Assembly: GCF_965118635.1 (NCBI RefSeq)
Contig: NZ_CBCPHV010000005.1
Coordinates: 186,001 to 250,000, forward strand
Origin: Empedobacter brevis_A
GTDB lineage: Bacteria; Bacteroidota; Bacteroidia; Flavobacteriales; Weeksellaceae
Length of the DNA: 64,000 nt
Reading direction: 5' to 3'
In this document: positions 8,596 through 17,344 of the stretch, piece by piece
Layout of the letters: every line of letters begins with the position of its first letter
How positions within the stretch are numbered: the stretch's first letter is position 1
The notes under the pieces: model-generated
Told to the model about the DNA's origin: nothing
Database searches by the model: none
Seen by the model: the letters and a program-made list of their open reading frames with translations, nothing else
Translations under genes and position numbers: made by a program

Positions 8596-9063
8596 TTGTT
8601 TTCAAAAGAAGATGCTTATCGCATAAAAAAAGATTTTTGGATTTCGTATGGAACTTATATGAAATTGCAAATGAATGCAGAAGGAACACGTATTAATTGG
8701 ATAAATTATAAAACGGATGTAAAAGGTGTATATTTTAGAACTGATGTGGAACGAAAATATGCTGAAGTTTCGATTGAGATTTCTCATCCAGATCCGTCAG
8801 TTCAATTGATGATTTATGAACAGTTTGAGGAATATGAGAATGTTTTGGAAAGTTATCTTGGCGAAAAATGGATTTGGACAAAAGAAGATTATGATGAAGA
8901 TGGAAAAATGATTTCGACCATAAAAACACGTTTAGAAAACATAAGTATTTTTAGAGAAACAGATTGGCCACAAATTATTCCATTCCTAAAAGAAAGAATG
9001 ATTAATCTGGATGAATTTTGGTGCGATCACAAAGATAGTTTTGATATTTTTAAAGAATTATAA
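8596..9063 (+). CDS. DUF4268 domain protein, probable TTG start
   Basis: A 155-residue cytoplasmic protein recognisable as DUF4268: FSKEDAYRIKKDFWISYGTYM at the start, a central WINYKTDVKGVYFRTDVE strand region and a C-terminal ETDWPQIIPFLKERMINLDEFW. The fold resembles a PD-(D/E)XK-like or nuclease-associated domain in some families, but no catalytic triad is evident and the function is unknown. No ATG is available at the expected N-terminus; the frame opens at TTG (8596), which homologue starts (MFSKEE...) support. The stop codon is the first three bases of a 42-bp perfect palindrome. Confidence 0.75.
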   Translation: MFSKEDAYRIKKDFWISYGTYMKLQMNAEGTRINWINYKTDVKGVYFRTDVERKYAEVSIEISHPDPSVQLMIYEQFEEYENVLESYLGEKWIWTKEDYDEDGKMISTIKTRLENISIFRETDWPQIIPFLKERMINLDEFWCDHKDSFDIFKEL

Positions 9064-9102
9064 TACAAAAGGAGCTTTAATATTAAAGCTCCTTTTGTAT
9101 TA
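9061..9102. terminator. Perfect 42-bp palindrome, bidirectional terminator
   Basis: Left half TAATACAAAAGGAGCTTTAA plus T is the exact reverse complement of the right half. It lies between two convergent genes, and its first three bases are the stop codon of the DUF4268 gene. With no loop to spare it may also form a cruciform. Confidence 0.8.
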
Positions 9103-9106
9103 TATA

Positions 9107-9958
9107 TTAAGCAATTTCGCATTTAAAATCTTCTATTTCTAGCAATTCGTTTGTTTCTTCGAGCACTTCTTTTCGTTGTTCTTCAGATAAATTCAATTCA
9201 TCTAAAAACTTATTATTTTGTTGTAAATCTTTCACCAAAATACATTCTTTTGACAAAAGAACTTTCTCTTGTTCTGGTGTTAAAGTCGTTAAACAAGTAA
9301 TTGGATACAAAGCTGCATTATCAACCAAATATTTAATACTTCTGGTTTCTGGATAATCCCAAGAAATTAATCCAATTCCATAATAATTCGCAAAATCTAT
9401 ACTATCAGTTGTCAAATATGCATTTGTCACCAAAAAACCCTTTGTTGGTTTAAGATCTCTTCCAAAAAAATGATACGTATGATTTTCTACATCTTTCATT
9501 CGCGATAAAAAATACATAGGCGTTGTGACAGAAATCTTCGCATCTTCGTCATTTCTGAATTTACATTCGCAAAAAAGCAATTGATCGTCTTTGGATGCGA
9601 CAACATCTATTTCGTGTGTTACTGCATTTCCTTGTACAATTTCCGAATTTAGTGATTGATAACCTGCTGCTTGCATCAACTTTCCAATCCATTTTTCGAA
9701 ATAATAACCTTCTGGACCTAAATCTCTCAAGGCTCTTTTCAAACTATAGCGAGCTGCATAAGAATTTCTATAATTTTTGAGATGCGAAAAAGCAATGCGA
9801 TACAATTCTTTTGTTGGGATTTCGTTGTAAATATCTTTTGAAACTAATTCAAAAACTTCTTCAACTTCTTCTCTTTTTGCGCCAGATTTGGTTAATGATC
9901 GCTTTAATGCTTTTGGATTATATGGAATTAACTCACCCGAGTTTTTCTTTACTAACAT
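9107..9958 (-). CDS. ATP-cone plus Mrr-like restriction endonuclease domain protein
   Basis: A 283-residue two-domain protein. Residues 1-85 form an ATP-cone (VKKNSGELIPYNPKALKRSL, then YAARYSLKRAL), the nucleotide-sensing module of ribonucleotide reductases and NrdR. Residues 86-215 form a PD-(D/E)XK nuclease-like domain: YYFEKWIGKLMQAAGY, HEIDVVA (Asp118), then LLFCECKF (Glu131-x-Lys133), as in Mrr-type enzymes. The C-terminal 65 residues are helical. ATP-cone/Mrr fusions are known in Bacteroidota, but their target is unknown; nucleotide-gated cleavage is only an inference. It has no methyltransferase partner and stands alone, so it is not a classical restriction system. Confidence 0.75.
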   Translation of the reverse strand: MLVKKNSGELIPYNPKALKRSLTKSGAKREEVEEVFELVSKDIYNEIPTKELYRIAFSHLKNYRNSYAARYSLKRALRDLGPEGYYFEKWIGKLMQAAGYQSLNSEIVQGNAVTHEIDVVASKDDQLLFCECKFRNDEDAKISVTTPMYFLSRMKDVENHTYHFFGRDLKPTKGFLVTNAYLTTDSIDFANYYGIGLISWDYPETRSIKYLVDNAALYPITCLTTLTPEQEKVLLSKECILVKDLQQNNKFLDELNLSEEQRKEVLEETNELLEIEDFKCEIA

Positions 9959-10040
9959 ATTTATAGAGTTGGATTTATTCTTAACGAATTTAAATAATTC
10001 TAATCAAAAATCATTAAAAGTTAAAATTCTAAATAAAAGT

Positions 10041-10048
10041 TATCTTTG
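10041..10048 (+). promoter_or_regulatory. Promoter (-7 element) of the PhnA-domain gene
   Basis: TATCTTTG followed by CAAAAC, 20 bases before the ATG at 10068, matches TAnnTTTG exactly. The -33 region has only a weak TTA. Confidence 0.5.
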
Positions 10049-10067
10049 CAAAACTTAAAATCATCAT

Positions 10068-10652
10068 ATGAAACTAGAAACATTTTTACAAGAAAGAAGT
10101 GGTAATCAATGCGAGTTAACAGGAGCTACAGAAGATTTAGCTATTTATGAAGTAAATCCTGATGCAAGTAGCAATCCAGACAGAAATGTATATATAACTC
10201 AAAAATGTATTAATCAGATTGAAAAAAGAGAAGAATTAGATGCTTCTTTTTGGGAATCATTTTTACTTTCATCAATGTGGAGCGAAGTTCCTGCTGTACA
10301 AGTACTTTCTTGGCGAATGTTGAATCGCTTTAGAAACGAATCTTGGGCTGCTGATGCTTTGGATATGATGTATTTGGACGATGAAAATATGGAATGGGCA
10401 AAAGCTTCTGGAGATCATGAAGGTGACGGAAGTGTAGATTTACACAAAGATAGCAATGGAAATATTTTGGTGAATGGAGATACTGTTACATTAATTAAAG
10501 ATTTGGATGTAAAAGGTTCTACGATTAATGCGAAAATAGGAACTGCTGTAAGAAATATCCGTTTAGTACATGATAATACGGATCAAATAGAAGGAAAAGT
10601 TGACGGACAATTAATCGTTATTTTAACGAAGTTTGTAAAGAAGCAAGCATAA
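10068..10652 (+). CDS. PhnA domain protein
   Basis: A 194-residue protein. The C-terminal third is the PhnA SH3-like beta barrel (NGDTVTLIKDLDVKGSTINAK, ending GQLIVILTKFVKKQA). The N-terminal part begins LETFLQERSGNQCELTGA, a variant of the PhnA zinc-ribbon region with only one Cys left (Cys18), so metal binding is probably lost. Despite the name, PhnA proteins are not needed for phosphonate breakdown in general (phosphonoacetate hydrolase is a different family), and the role is unknown. It is cytoplasmic, monocistronic, and has its own promoter and terminator. Confidence 0.8.
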   Translation: MKLETFLQERSGNQCELTGATEDLAIYEVNPDASSNPDRNVYITQKCINQIEKREELDASFWESFLLSSMWSEVPAVQVLSWRMLNRFRNESWAADALDMMYLDDENMEWAKASGDHEGDGSVDLHKDSNGNILVNGDTVTLIKDLDVKGSTINAKIGTAVRNIRLVHDNTDQIEGKVDGQLIVILTKFVKKQA

Positions 10653-10655
10653 AAA

Positions 10656-10680
10656 AAATTCCACTCATTGAGTGGAATTT
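10656..10680. terminator. Convergent terminator (phnA / ABC-F)
   Basis: AAATTCCACTCA and TGAGTGGAATTT form a 12-bp stem around a single T, flanked by A and T runs. Confidence 0.85.
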
Positions 10681-10703
10681 TTAGTTTTATCTAAAAACTG
10701 AAC

Positions 10704-12335
10704 TTATTTTTCTATTTCTTTTAAGTTTTCCATTTTCTTGGTTGCAAGAAAACCTTTGATATCTTCAAAATGTTCTTTAACACGTTTATTTCCAAATTCG
10801 AAAACTTTTTCTGCCAATCCATCCAAGAAATCACGATCGTGAGAAACTAAAATTACAGTTCCTTCAAATTCTTTCAGAGCATCTTTGATAATGTCTTTTG
10901 TTTTCATATCCAAATGATTTGTCGGCTCATCTAAAATCAACACATTGTACGGTTCTAATAACAATTTTACCATTGCCAAACGTGTTTTTTCTCCTCCAGA
11001 AAGAACTTTTACTTTTTTATCAATATCATCACCTTTGAACATAAAAGCGCCCAAAATATTTTTTATTTGTGTTCTGATATCACCTTCTGCAATTCGATCT
11101 ACAGTTTCGAAAATTGTTAAATCTTCATCCAATAAAGCCGCTTGATTTTGGGCAAAATATCCGATTTGAACATTATGACCAATTTCTAATTTTCCATCGA
11201 AATCAATTTCATTCATAATTGCTTTAATCATTGTCGATTTTCCTTCTCCATTTTTTCCAACTAAAGCAACTTTTTGTCCACGCTCAATCACCATATTTGC
11301 ATCTTTAAATACAATATGATCGCCATAAGATTTGTCTAAATTTTCAATAACAACAGGATATTGTCCAGAACGAGCTGCTGCAGGAAACTTTAATTTCAAA
11401 GCAGATGTATCTACTTCATCAACCTCGATTATATCTAACTTTTCTAACATGCGAACGCGCGATTGTACTTGTTCTGTTTTAGAAAATGTACCGCGAAAAC
11501 GCTCGATAAATAATTTATTTTCGGCAATGAATTTTTGTTGTTCATCATATGCTTTTTGCTGATGAATTCTACGATCTTGACGCAAAACTAAATAATCTGA
11601 ATATTTTGCTTTATAATCATAAATTCGTCCCATTGTTACTTCAATTGTTCGATTTGTAATATTATCCACAAAAGTACGATCGTGAGAAATTACCATAACC
11701 GCTTTGGCTTGATTTTTTAAGAAATCTTCTAACCATTGAATGGATTCTATATCCAAGTGATTTGTAGGCTCATCTAACAAAATTAAATCTGGTTTTCGCA
11801 GAAGAATTTTTGCTAATTCGATTCGCATACGCCAACCTCCAGAAAACTCAGAAGTTGGTCGATCTAAATCTTCTTGTGCAAATCCCATTCCTTTCAAAAC
11901 CTTTTCTACTTCGGCTTCGTAATTAACTTCTTCTATTGAATAAAATTTTTCACTAACTTCTGAAACACGCTCGATTAACTTCATATAATCATCGCTTTCG
12001 TAATCAGTTCGTACAGTTAATTGCTCATTTAATTCATCAATTTCGTTCTTCATTGATAAATATTCAGCAAAAGCTTTTGATGTTTCTTCACGAACAGAAC
12101 AATTATCTTCTGTTAACAAATGTTGTGGTAAATAAGCAATAACCGCATCTTTTGGCGCTGAAATATTTCCCAAAGAAGGTTTATTGATTCCTGCAACAAT
12201 TTTAAGTAAAGTAGATTTTCCTGCTCCATTTTTCCCCATTAAAGCAATTTTATCGTTTTCGTTTATCACAAAACTAACTCCACTAAATAATGTTGAAGAT
12301 CCGAATTGAACGGCTATATCATTAACTGTAATCAT
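10704..12335 (-). CDS. ABC-F family ATPase
   Basis: A 543-residue protein with two ABC ATPase domains and no membrane segments, the ABC-F layout. Domain 1 has GKNGAGKST (34-42), signature SGGWRMR and LDEPTNHLD; domain 2 has GKNGEGKST, LSGGEKTR and LDEPTNHLD. The linker between them is charged and helical, the P-site tRNA interaction motif region. ABC-F proteins act on ribosomes, in translation or antibiotic protection; the highly conserved housekeeping type (YbiT/EttA-like) is more likely than resistance. The start at 12335 (MITVNDIAVQFGSS) fits homologues. The TATCTTTG promoter element at 12358-12365 lies inside the longer frame from 12377, ruling out that start. Confidence 0.9.
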   Translation of the reverse strand: MITVNDIAVQFGSSTLFSGVSFVINENDKIALMGKNGAGKSTLLKIVAGINKPSLGNISAPKDAVIAYLPQHLLTEDNCSVREETSKAFAEYLSMKNEIDELNEQLTVRTDYESDDYMKLIERVSEVSEKFYSIEEVNYEAEVEKVLKGMGFAQEDLDRPTSEFSGGWRMRIELAKILLRKPDLILLDEPTNHLDIESIQWLEDFLKNQAKAVMVISHDRTFVDNITNRTIEVTMGRIYDYKAKYSDYLVLRQDRRIHQQKAYDEQQKFIAENKLFIERFRGTFSKTEQVQSRVRMLEKLDIIEVDEVDTSALKLKFPAAARSGQYPVVIENLDKSYGDHIVFKDANMVIERGQKVALVGKNGEGKSTMIKAIMNEIDFDGKLEIGHNVQIGYFAQNQAALLDEDLTIFETVDRIAEGDIRTQIKNILGAFMFKGDDIDKKVKVLSGGEKTRLAMVKLLLEPYNVLILDEPTNHLDMKTKDIIKDALKEFEGTVILVSHDRDFLDGLAEKVFEFGNKRVKEHFEDIKGFLATKKMENLKEIEK

Positions 12336-12357
12336 AAATTTCATCAAATAATTGCGG

Positions 12358-12365
12358 CAAAGATA
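12358..12365 (-). promoter_or_regulatory. Promoter (-7 element) of the ABC-F gene
   Basis: TATCTTTG on the minus strand fits TAnnTTTG, 22 bases before the chosen start codon. Confidence 0.5.
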
Positions 12366-12398
12366 ATCTTTTTTCAAGGAGAATAAATCAATAAAAAA

Positions 12399-12423
12399 AA
12401 GCTCGAGATAATCTCGAACTTTA
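12399..12423 (-). terminator. Terminator of the menA operon
   Basis: AGTTCGAGAT and ATCTCGAGCT on the minus strand pair almost perfectly and run into eight T residues. Confidence 0.8.
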
Positions 12424-12442
12424 ATATGTTGTAAAGAATTTC

Positions 12443-13123
12443 TTAAACCGTTAAATCTTCTCCAATTTCTAACAAAATCAATTGAATATGACGAGAAAAG
12501 AAAATCGATTTTGCTTCAGCTTTATCAATTTTAATTGGCGGAAAAGTATCGTAATGATAACCTAAAACTTTAGTTGCTTGTACATATTCAGCTGCAATTG
12601 AAGCACTTTTTGCGCCCATTGTAAAGTTGTCTCCAATTGGTAAAATTGCTAAATCAAGTTGTCCTATTGTATCTGGAATCAACTTCATTTCGTATGTCAA
12701 AGCTGTATCTCCTGCAATGTAAATTCGTTTTCCTTCGCTTTCAATAATATAGCCATTTGGATCACCTCCATATGTTCCGTCAGCAAACGAACTTGAATGA
12801 AATGCAATTGTAGATTGAATAGAACCAAAATCAAAATTGTATTTTCCTCCTGTATTCATGCCATGAGCATTCAATCCTTTTGCAGCATAATAACTTGCAA
12901 TTTCAGCATTAGAAATAATCAAAGCGCCTGTACGTTTTGCTAGTTCTTCCACATCATAGACATGATCTTGGTGTGCATGCGTAATAACAATATAATCTGC
13001 TTTTAAATTTTCGAAATCAATGTTTTTTGCCAATTCATTTGGTGTGATAAATGGATCGACAATAATATGTTTACCGTTTGCTTCAATTGCTAAAGAAGCG
13101 TGTCCTAAATATTGAATGTTCAT
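12443..13123 (-). CDS. UPF0173 metal-dependent hydrolase
   Basis: A 226-residue MBL-fold protein of the UPF0173 (YtkL-like) type. Visible features: MNIQYLGHASLAIEANGKHIIVDPF at the start, THAHQDH (His49, His51, Asp53, His54), then HSSSFADGTYGGDPNGYII, YIAGDTA with the bridging Asp, LDLAILPIGDNFTMG and a final HYDTFPPI. The length and motif order match the family closely. It is a predicted cytoplasmic metal hydrolase with unknown substrate. It starts 17 bases after menA and shares its transcript. Confidence 0.88.
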   Translation of the reverse strand: MNIQYLGHASLAIEANGKHIIVDPFITPNELAKNIDFENLKADYIVITHAHQDHVYDVEELAKRTGALIISNAEIASYYAAKGLNAHGMNTGGKYNFDFGSIQSTIAFHSSSFADGTYGGDPNGYIIESEGKRIYIAGDTALTYEMKLIPDTIGQLDLAILPIGDNFTMGAKSASIAAEYVQATKVLGYHYDTFPPIKIDKAEAKSIFFSRHIQLILLEIGEDLTV

Positions 13124-13140
13124 TTTGTTATTTTTTGTGA

Positions 13141-14067
13141 TTAACGAATTAAAGTATCTATAAAATCAAAACCTATTAAACTATAGCCTAACAATACAGC
13201 GAAAAATAAAGCTAACATAGCCACTTGTTTTAAAAATGGATCAAAATCCTTTGGATCTTTCACTGCAAAAATTTGACGACGAATTGCATTCGCGAAAAAG
13301 ATTAAAATTAAAAATGTAAATCCAGATAATCTACCTTGTTTCAATGGTGACATTGTTACATATAAAGCACTTAATGCAAATGGAATTGTCATTAAAGCCA
13401 TTTGATAATATTTACTTTTTTGAAATCCTAATTTTGATGCAACTGTAATTTTATTATTCTTAACATCATTTTTAACATCGCGCATATTATTTAGATTTAG
13501 TACTGCTACACTCCAACATCCCATTGAAGCTGCTGGCAATAATGTTTGCCATTGAAAAACTTTTGAATATAAAAACTCTCCTCCAGCAACTGCTAAAATT
13601 CCGAAAAATAAGAAAACAAAAATATCTCCTAAACCAATATATCCGTATGGTTTTTTTCCCATTGTATATGCCATTGCTGCAAAAATAGATGCAACGCCTA
13701 AACCAAGAAAAATGTAAATATATTTTAAATCATTTGGATAAAAAGATACATATAATAATGCTGCAACGCAAACTAAAGAAATCGCTACCATAATGCCGAT
13801 AGCTATTTTCATTTGGTTTTGAGTTATCAATCCAGAAGCAACAGCGCGTTGTTCTCCTACTCTATTTGCATCCGTTCCTTTTACTGCATCGCCATAATCG
13901 TTAGCGAAATTTGATAAAATTTGGAAAGCCAAAGTTGTTAAAAGTGATAAGAAAAATATATCATTTCGAAAGATTCCTTCTGATTTTGCAATAAATCCTG
14001 CCAATAATAATCCACTTAAAGAAAGTGGTAATGTGCGAAGCCTTGCGGCCAATATCCATTTTTTCAT
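13141..14067 (-). CDS. menA: 1,4-dihydroxy-2-naphthoate polyprenyltransferase
   Basis: A 308-residue integral membrane prenyltransferase of the UbiA superfamily with about eight or nine helices. The first Asp-rich motif is NFANDYGDAVKGTD and the second NMRDVKNDVKNNK; AARLRTLPLSLSGLLLA is the typical MenA N-terminus. It prenylates DHNA to demethylmenaquinone in the inner membrane. The start at 14067 (MKKWILAARL) is chosen because a TATCTTTG promoter element lies at 14074-14081, inside the longer frame that would begin at 14106. menB, menF and a MenI-like thioesterase sit about 13 kb away; menD, menC, menE and menG are not in the window. Confidence 0.93.
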   Translation of the reverse strand: MKKWILAARLRTLPLSLSGLLLAGFIAKSEGIFRNDIFFLSLLTTLAFQILSNFANDYGDAVKGTDANRVGEQRAVASGLITQNQMKIAIGIMVAISLVCVAALLYVSFYPNDLKYIYIFLGLGVASIFAAMAYTMGKKPYGYIGLGDIFVFLFFGILAVAGGEFLYSKVFQWQTLLPAASMGCWSVAVLNLNNMRDVKNDVKNNKITVASKLGFQKSKYYQMALMTIPFALSALYVTMSPLKQGRLSGFTFLILIFFANAIRRQIFAVKDPKDFDPFLKQVAMLALFFAVLLGYSLIGFDFIDTLIR

Positions 14068-14073
14068 ACTGAA

Positions 14074-14081
14074 CAAAGATA
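14074..14081 (-). promoter_or_regulatory. Promoter (-7 element) of menA
   Basis: TATCTTTG on the minus strand, only 6 bases before the ATG at 14067. The transcript would be nearly leaderless, a common pattern here. Confidence 0.55.
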
Positions 14082-14155
14082 ATGAAGATTTTACTTTTTT
14101 TATCATCGAAAATTGAAGTAATATTGCATAAAATTTATCTATTTCAACTACTAAA

Positions 14156-15001
14156 ATGCCCCGAAAAAAGAAAACAAAACAATCTATTTTTAATACATTA
14201 AAAAAAATTAAACTTTCGACTTATGTCATTAGTTTAATGATTTTTTGTGTTGTTTATTTTGCATATCGTTATCGTCATGGGATCAATTATTATTTTTCGG
14301 TTGTTGAAAAATCGCTGAAAGGTGAAAAATTAGTCGACGATAAAGTCACAAAATTTGACATTAGAAATATTGAGGTGATGGATAAATATTATCTCAAAAC
14401 TTTTGGTGTAGATGTTTCACATTATCAAGGAAAAATTGATTGGACAAAAATGCATACAATTTATAATTTGTATCCTATAAATTTTGCTTTTATTCGTTCT
14501 ACAATGGGAACTTCGTCTATTGATGAGACTTTTGAGGATAATTGGAAAGGTACAAAAGAAAATAATATTTTACGTGGAGCTTATCATTTTTATCGTCCTG
14601 ATGAAAACTCTACTCTGCAAGCACAGAATTTTATTGCTAAAGTAAAATTAGAGAATGGCGATTTACCTCCTGTTTTGGATATTGAAACTTTACCTAAAAC
14701 TCAATCGATGGAACGTTTAGTAGAAGGAATAAAAAATTGGTGCAAAATTGTTGAAGAGCATTACGATATCAAACCGATTATTTATACATCGGACAAATAT
14801 TTTGAAGATTATCTACAACATCATTTTAAAGATCATATTATTTGGATTGCGAATTACAATTTTTGGGTAACAGAAATGAAAGGCCATTGGGATTTTTGGC
14901 AATTTACCGAAAAAGCAACCATAGAAGGTGTAAAACGTTACAAAGTTGATGTTAACATTTACAACGGAACTATCGATGATTTAGAAGGATTGACATTATA
15001 A
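14156..15001 (+). CDS. GH25 family lysozyme, membrane-anchored
   Basis: A 281-residue protein. A basic N-terminus is followed by one membrane segment (residues 22-37), likely a signal anchor with the catalytic domain outside. From residue 83 it is a GH25 muramidase: FGVDVSHYQGKIDW (Asp86), GAYHFYRP, LPPVLDIET (Asp175, Glu177) and WDFWQFTE. GH25 enzymes cut the MurNAc-GlcNAc bond of peptidoglycan. The length is standard for a single catalytic domain with an anchor. No cell-wall binding repeats are present. It is monocistronic, with a strong terminator, and divergent from menA. Cell-wall remodelling is more likely than defence, but the role is not shown. Confidence 0.88.
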   Translation: MPRKKKTKQSIFNTLKKIKLSTYVISLMIFCVVYFAYRYRHGINYYFSVVEKSLKGEKLVDDKVTKFDIRNIEVMDKYYLKTFGVDVSHYQGKIDWTKMHTIYNLYPINFAFIRSTMGTSSIDETFEDNWKGTKENNILRGAYHFYRPDENSTLQAQNFIAKVKLENGDLPPVLDIETLPKTQSMERLVEGIKNWCKIVEEHYDIKPIIYTSDKYFEDYLQHHFKDHIIWIANYNFWVTEMKGHWDFWQFTEKATIEGVKRYKVDVNIYNGTIDDLEGLTL

Positions 15002-15003
15002 AG

Positions 15004-15033
15004 AAAAAGCGAATCGATTGATTCGCTTTTTTT
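15004..15033. terminator. Convergent terminator (lysozyme / TonB receptor)
   Basis: AAAAAGCGAATC and GATTCGCTTTTT form a 12-bp stem with a 4-base loop and seven T residues on the plus strand. Confidence 0.88.
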
Positions 15034-15052
15034 AGAATTTTTTACTAGAATT

Positions 15053-17275
15053 TTAAAAATTATATGTGAAATTTAAGTTGAATGTTCTTCCACGTCCAGC
15101 ATAATAAAACAATTCAGGAACTTTGTATGCACTATATAACACTTGTGATTTTGCACTCCAAATTGTTTGATAATCGGTATTAAAAACATTTTGTACGCCT
15201 AAATTAATTTTTCCAAAAGGCAATTTGTAACTTATCATCAAATCTGATGTAGAATAACTATCAATTACATTTTCTAAACCATCTGTATATTTGAAACTTT
15301 GTAAAGTCTGAAATCTAAAATTCCAATTATCAAAAGCATAACCTGTATAAGCTGTAAGTTTTGAAGGTCCTGAAGTGGAAACATCTTGTTTTTTCCAAGA
15401 ACCATCTTTTTCAACTTCTGATTTTATTAATAATGTATTTGCTCCTATATAAAAACCTCCAGTAGAATATGAAACCTCAGCTTCAACTCCCATATTTCTC
15501 AATTTTTGATCAATAACGTCTACCCAAAGATTTAAACCATCTCTTTTTAAGGCAATATTTTTATCTGAATTACTAATAAATCCTGATAATTGTCCTTTAA
15601 ACCCATTAGCTGTTTTGAAACGATATCCAAGCTCAAATTGACCAGTTTTTACACCAGAAAGAGGCGATTCTTTTACGTTTACACTTGAGCTTAAATCCCA
15701 ATTATTTGTAGCTGAATTGAATTTATAATTTCCATATCCATAAAATTTAGATGGATCTGCTAAAGAAACCCCTTGAGAATAAGTTGTCCATACCTGATTC
15801 GATTCATTAATTTTATACAACAAACCTGCATTCAACATCGTCATATTATAACTACTTTTTCCTCCTGGAATATAATCGGCTGTTTTTCCATAACCATTAG
15901 CGATTTGTAACTGTTGAGTAGAACCAATAAAGTCGTCTAATTTAATCGAAATATCTTGGTAACGAATTCCTCCAGAAACTTTCAATTGAGGTAAAATGTC
16001 ATATTCCGCTTGCGCATATCCTGCAAAACTAGTAGAGCGATTTGTAGGATAACGATCAATTGTTAGAACAGTTTTATTAATCATTCCTCCACTAGATAAT
16101 GATTTTTGTGAATCAAAAACATTTTGTTGACCTTCAAATTTTTCAAAATCAACATCAGCTCCATACGTCAATTTTAATTTTCCCCAATCTTTTACTAAAA
16201 CAGCTTTTAATCCTGAATAATAAGTATCTTGTTGAGAAGCTGACATATATGGACTAGTTCCAGAAGGTAATGTTAAATTCCCAGGAAATGGATAAAATCC
16301 TAATTTTTCTACACGAGATGCAAACTGAACATATACATCTTGACCACCCAAAATATTTGTCCCTGTATAACTTAATGTCCCCATTACACGTTCTGTTCCA
16401 GGATTTTTATCGGTATCAAAACCATCCTTCATTTGTAAAACAGAAGCATCTCCTTTCGTTAATACACTAATATTTTCACCTAGATATAAACTTCTATCTC
16501 CACTATATTTTGAACGATAATATTGCAAAGATCCATTTAGTTGATGTTTAGAATTAAACTTATAACCCGCAGTTGCTAAAACATCTATCGACTGATTATA
16601 TTGAAGATCTAATTGCGATATATCTGCAAAAATTTGATCACCATGTGCATCATAAGCACCTCCATTTTGTTGGAAAGCAACGGCTAATCTTCCTGTAAAT
16701 TTATCGTTTTTATACCCTATAGATTGTGCAGCACGCCAATCATGATTATCTTTACCTGCGAAACCAGTTCTTAAACCAAGTTCAGTTTCTCCACTAATTC
16801 CATTTTTTTGTGCTTTTTTAGTCACAATGTTAATGATTCCTCCAGTCGCATTTCCTCCATAAATAGCACTTGCTCCAGATAGAACCTCGACTCTTTCAAT
16901 ATTAAAAGGATCTATTGCATCTAACTGACGGCTGATATTTCGAATACTATTCAATGAAACTCCGTCAATCATAACTAACATTGAACGTCCTCGCATATTC
17001 TGTCCATAGTTTGAACGTCCTTGCGAACCTACATCCATTCCTGGAATCATAATCGCTAAAGCCTCTTTTAGAGGAACTCCATTTTTAGCTTGTTGAGCAA
17101 TTTGTTCTTGATTAATAACCCAAACCGTTCCCGCTAAGTCAGATATTTTAGTCGGCTTTCTTGAAGCAACAACAACTACATCATTTAGATTTGTACTTAT
17201 ACTATCATTCGTTTGGGCTGAAGACAGCGAAACCGTACCAAGTAAAATACCTAAACAGATTATATTTTTTCTCAT
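15053..17275 (-). CDS. TonB-dependent outer-membrane receptor, probably siderophore/iron
   Basis: A 740-residue protein with a signal peptide (1-20, ending LSSAQ). The plug domain includes NDVVVVASRKPTKISD (TonB box-like region), IPGMDVGSQGRSNYGQNMRGRSMLVMIDGV and VEVLSGASAIYGGNATGGIINIVTK. The 22-strand barrel ends in FNLNFTYNF, with the usual terminal Phe. Plug and barrel resemble siderophore receptors (FepA/catecholate group and relatives); there is no SusD partner, which argues against glycan uptake. It diverges from the PepSY gene over a 69-base gap holding a palindrome, and both are probably iron-regulated. The ligand is not known. Confidence 0.88.
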   Translation of the reverse strand: MRKNIICLGILLGTVSLSSAQTNDSISTNLNDVVVVASRKPTKISDLAGTVWVINQEQIAQQAKNGVPLKEALAIMIPGMDVGSQGRSNYGQNMRGRSMLVMIDGVSLNSIRNISRQLDAIDPFNIERVEVLSGASAIYGGNATGGIINIVTKKAQKNGISGETELGLRTGFAGKDNHDWRAAQSIGYKNDKFTGRLAVAFQQNGGAYDAHGDQIFADISQLDLQYNQSIDVLATAGYKFNSKHQLNGSLQYYRSKYSGDRSLYLGENISVLTKGDASVLQMKDGFDTDKNPGTERVMGTLSYTGTNILGGQDVYVQFASRVEKLGFYPFPGNLTLPSGTSPYMSASQQDTYYSGLKAVLVKDWGKLKLTYGADVDFEKFEGQQNVFDSQKSLSSGGMINKTVLTIDRYPTNRSTSFAGYAQAEYDILPQLKVSGGIRYQDISIKLDDFIGSTQQLQIANGYGKTADYIPGGKSSYNMTMLNAGLLYKINESNQVWTTYSQGVSLADPSKFYGYGNYKFNSATNNWDLSSSVNVKESPLSGVKTGQFELGYRFKTANGFKGQLSGFISNSDKNIALKRDGLNLWVDVIDQKLRNMGVEAEVSYSTGGFYIGANTLLIKSEVEKDGSWKKQDVSTSGPSKLTAYTGYAFDNWNFRFQTLQSFKYTDGLENVIDSYSTSDLMISYKLPFGKINLGVQNVFNTDYQTIWSAKSQVLYSAYKVPELFYYAGRGRTFNLNFTYNF

Positions 17276-17305
17276 GGTGTAATTTTAAAAATTTTATATT
17301 TGCTG

Positions 17306-17313
17306 CAAATATA
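17306..17313 (-). promoter_or_regulatory. Promoter (-7 element) of the TonB receptor gene
   Basis: TATATTTG on the minus strand fits TAnnTTTG; its -33 region falls in the adjacent palindrome (17327-17341). Confidence 0.45.
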
Positions 17314-17326
17314 ATTTTAATTTATT

Positions 17327-17341
17327 CTAAATTAAGTTTAG
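17327..17341. promoter_or_regulatory. Candidate operator shared by TonB receptor and PepSY genes
   Basis: CTAAATTAAGTTTAG has 5-bp inverted arms (CTAAA / TTTAG). It covers the -33 region of the receptor promoter and ends 3 bases before the ATG of the divergent PepSY gene. A metal-responsive repressor (Fur or DtxR type) is a reasonable but unproven candidate. Confidence 0.35.
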
Positions 17342-17344
17342 TTT

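Noticed and set aside
12336..12377. Upstream start of the ABC-F gene
   Set aside because: The promoter -7 element lies within this stretch, so it would not be in the transcript.
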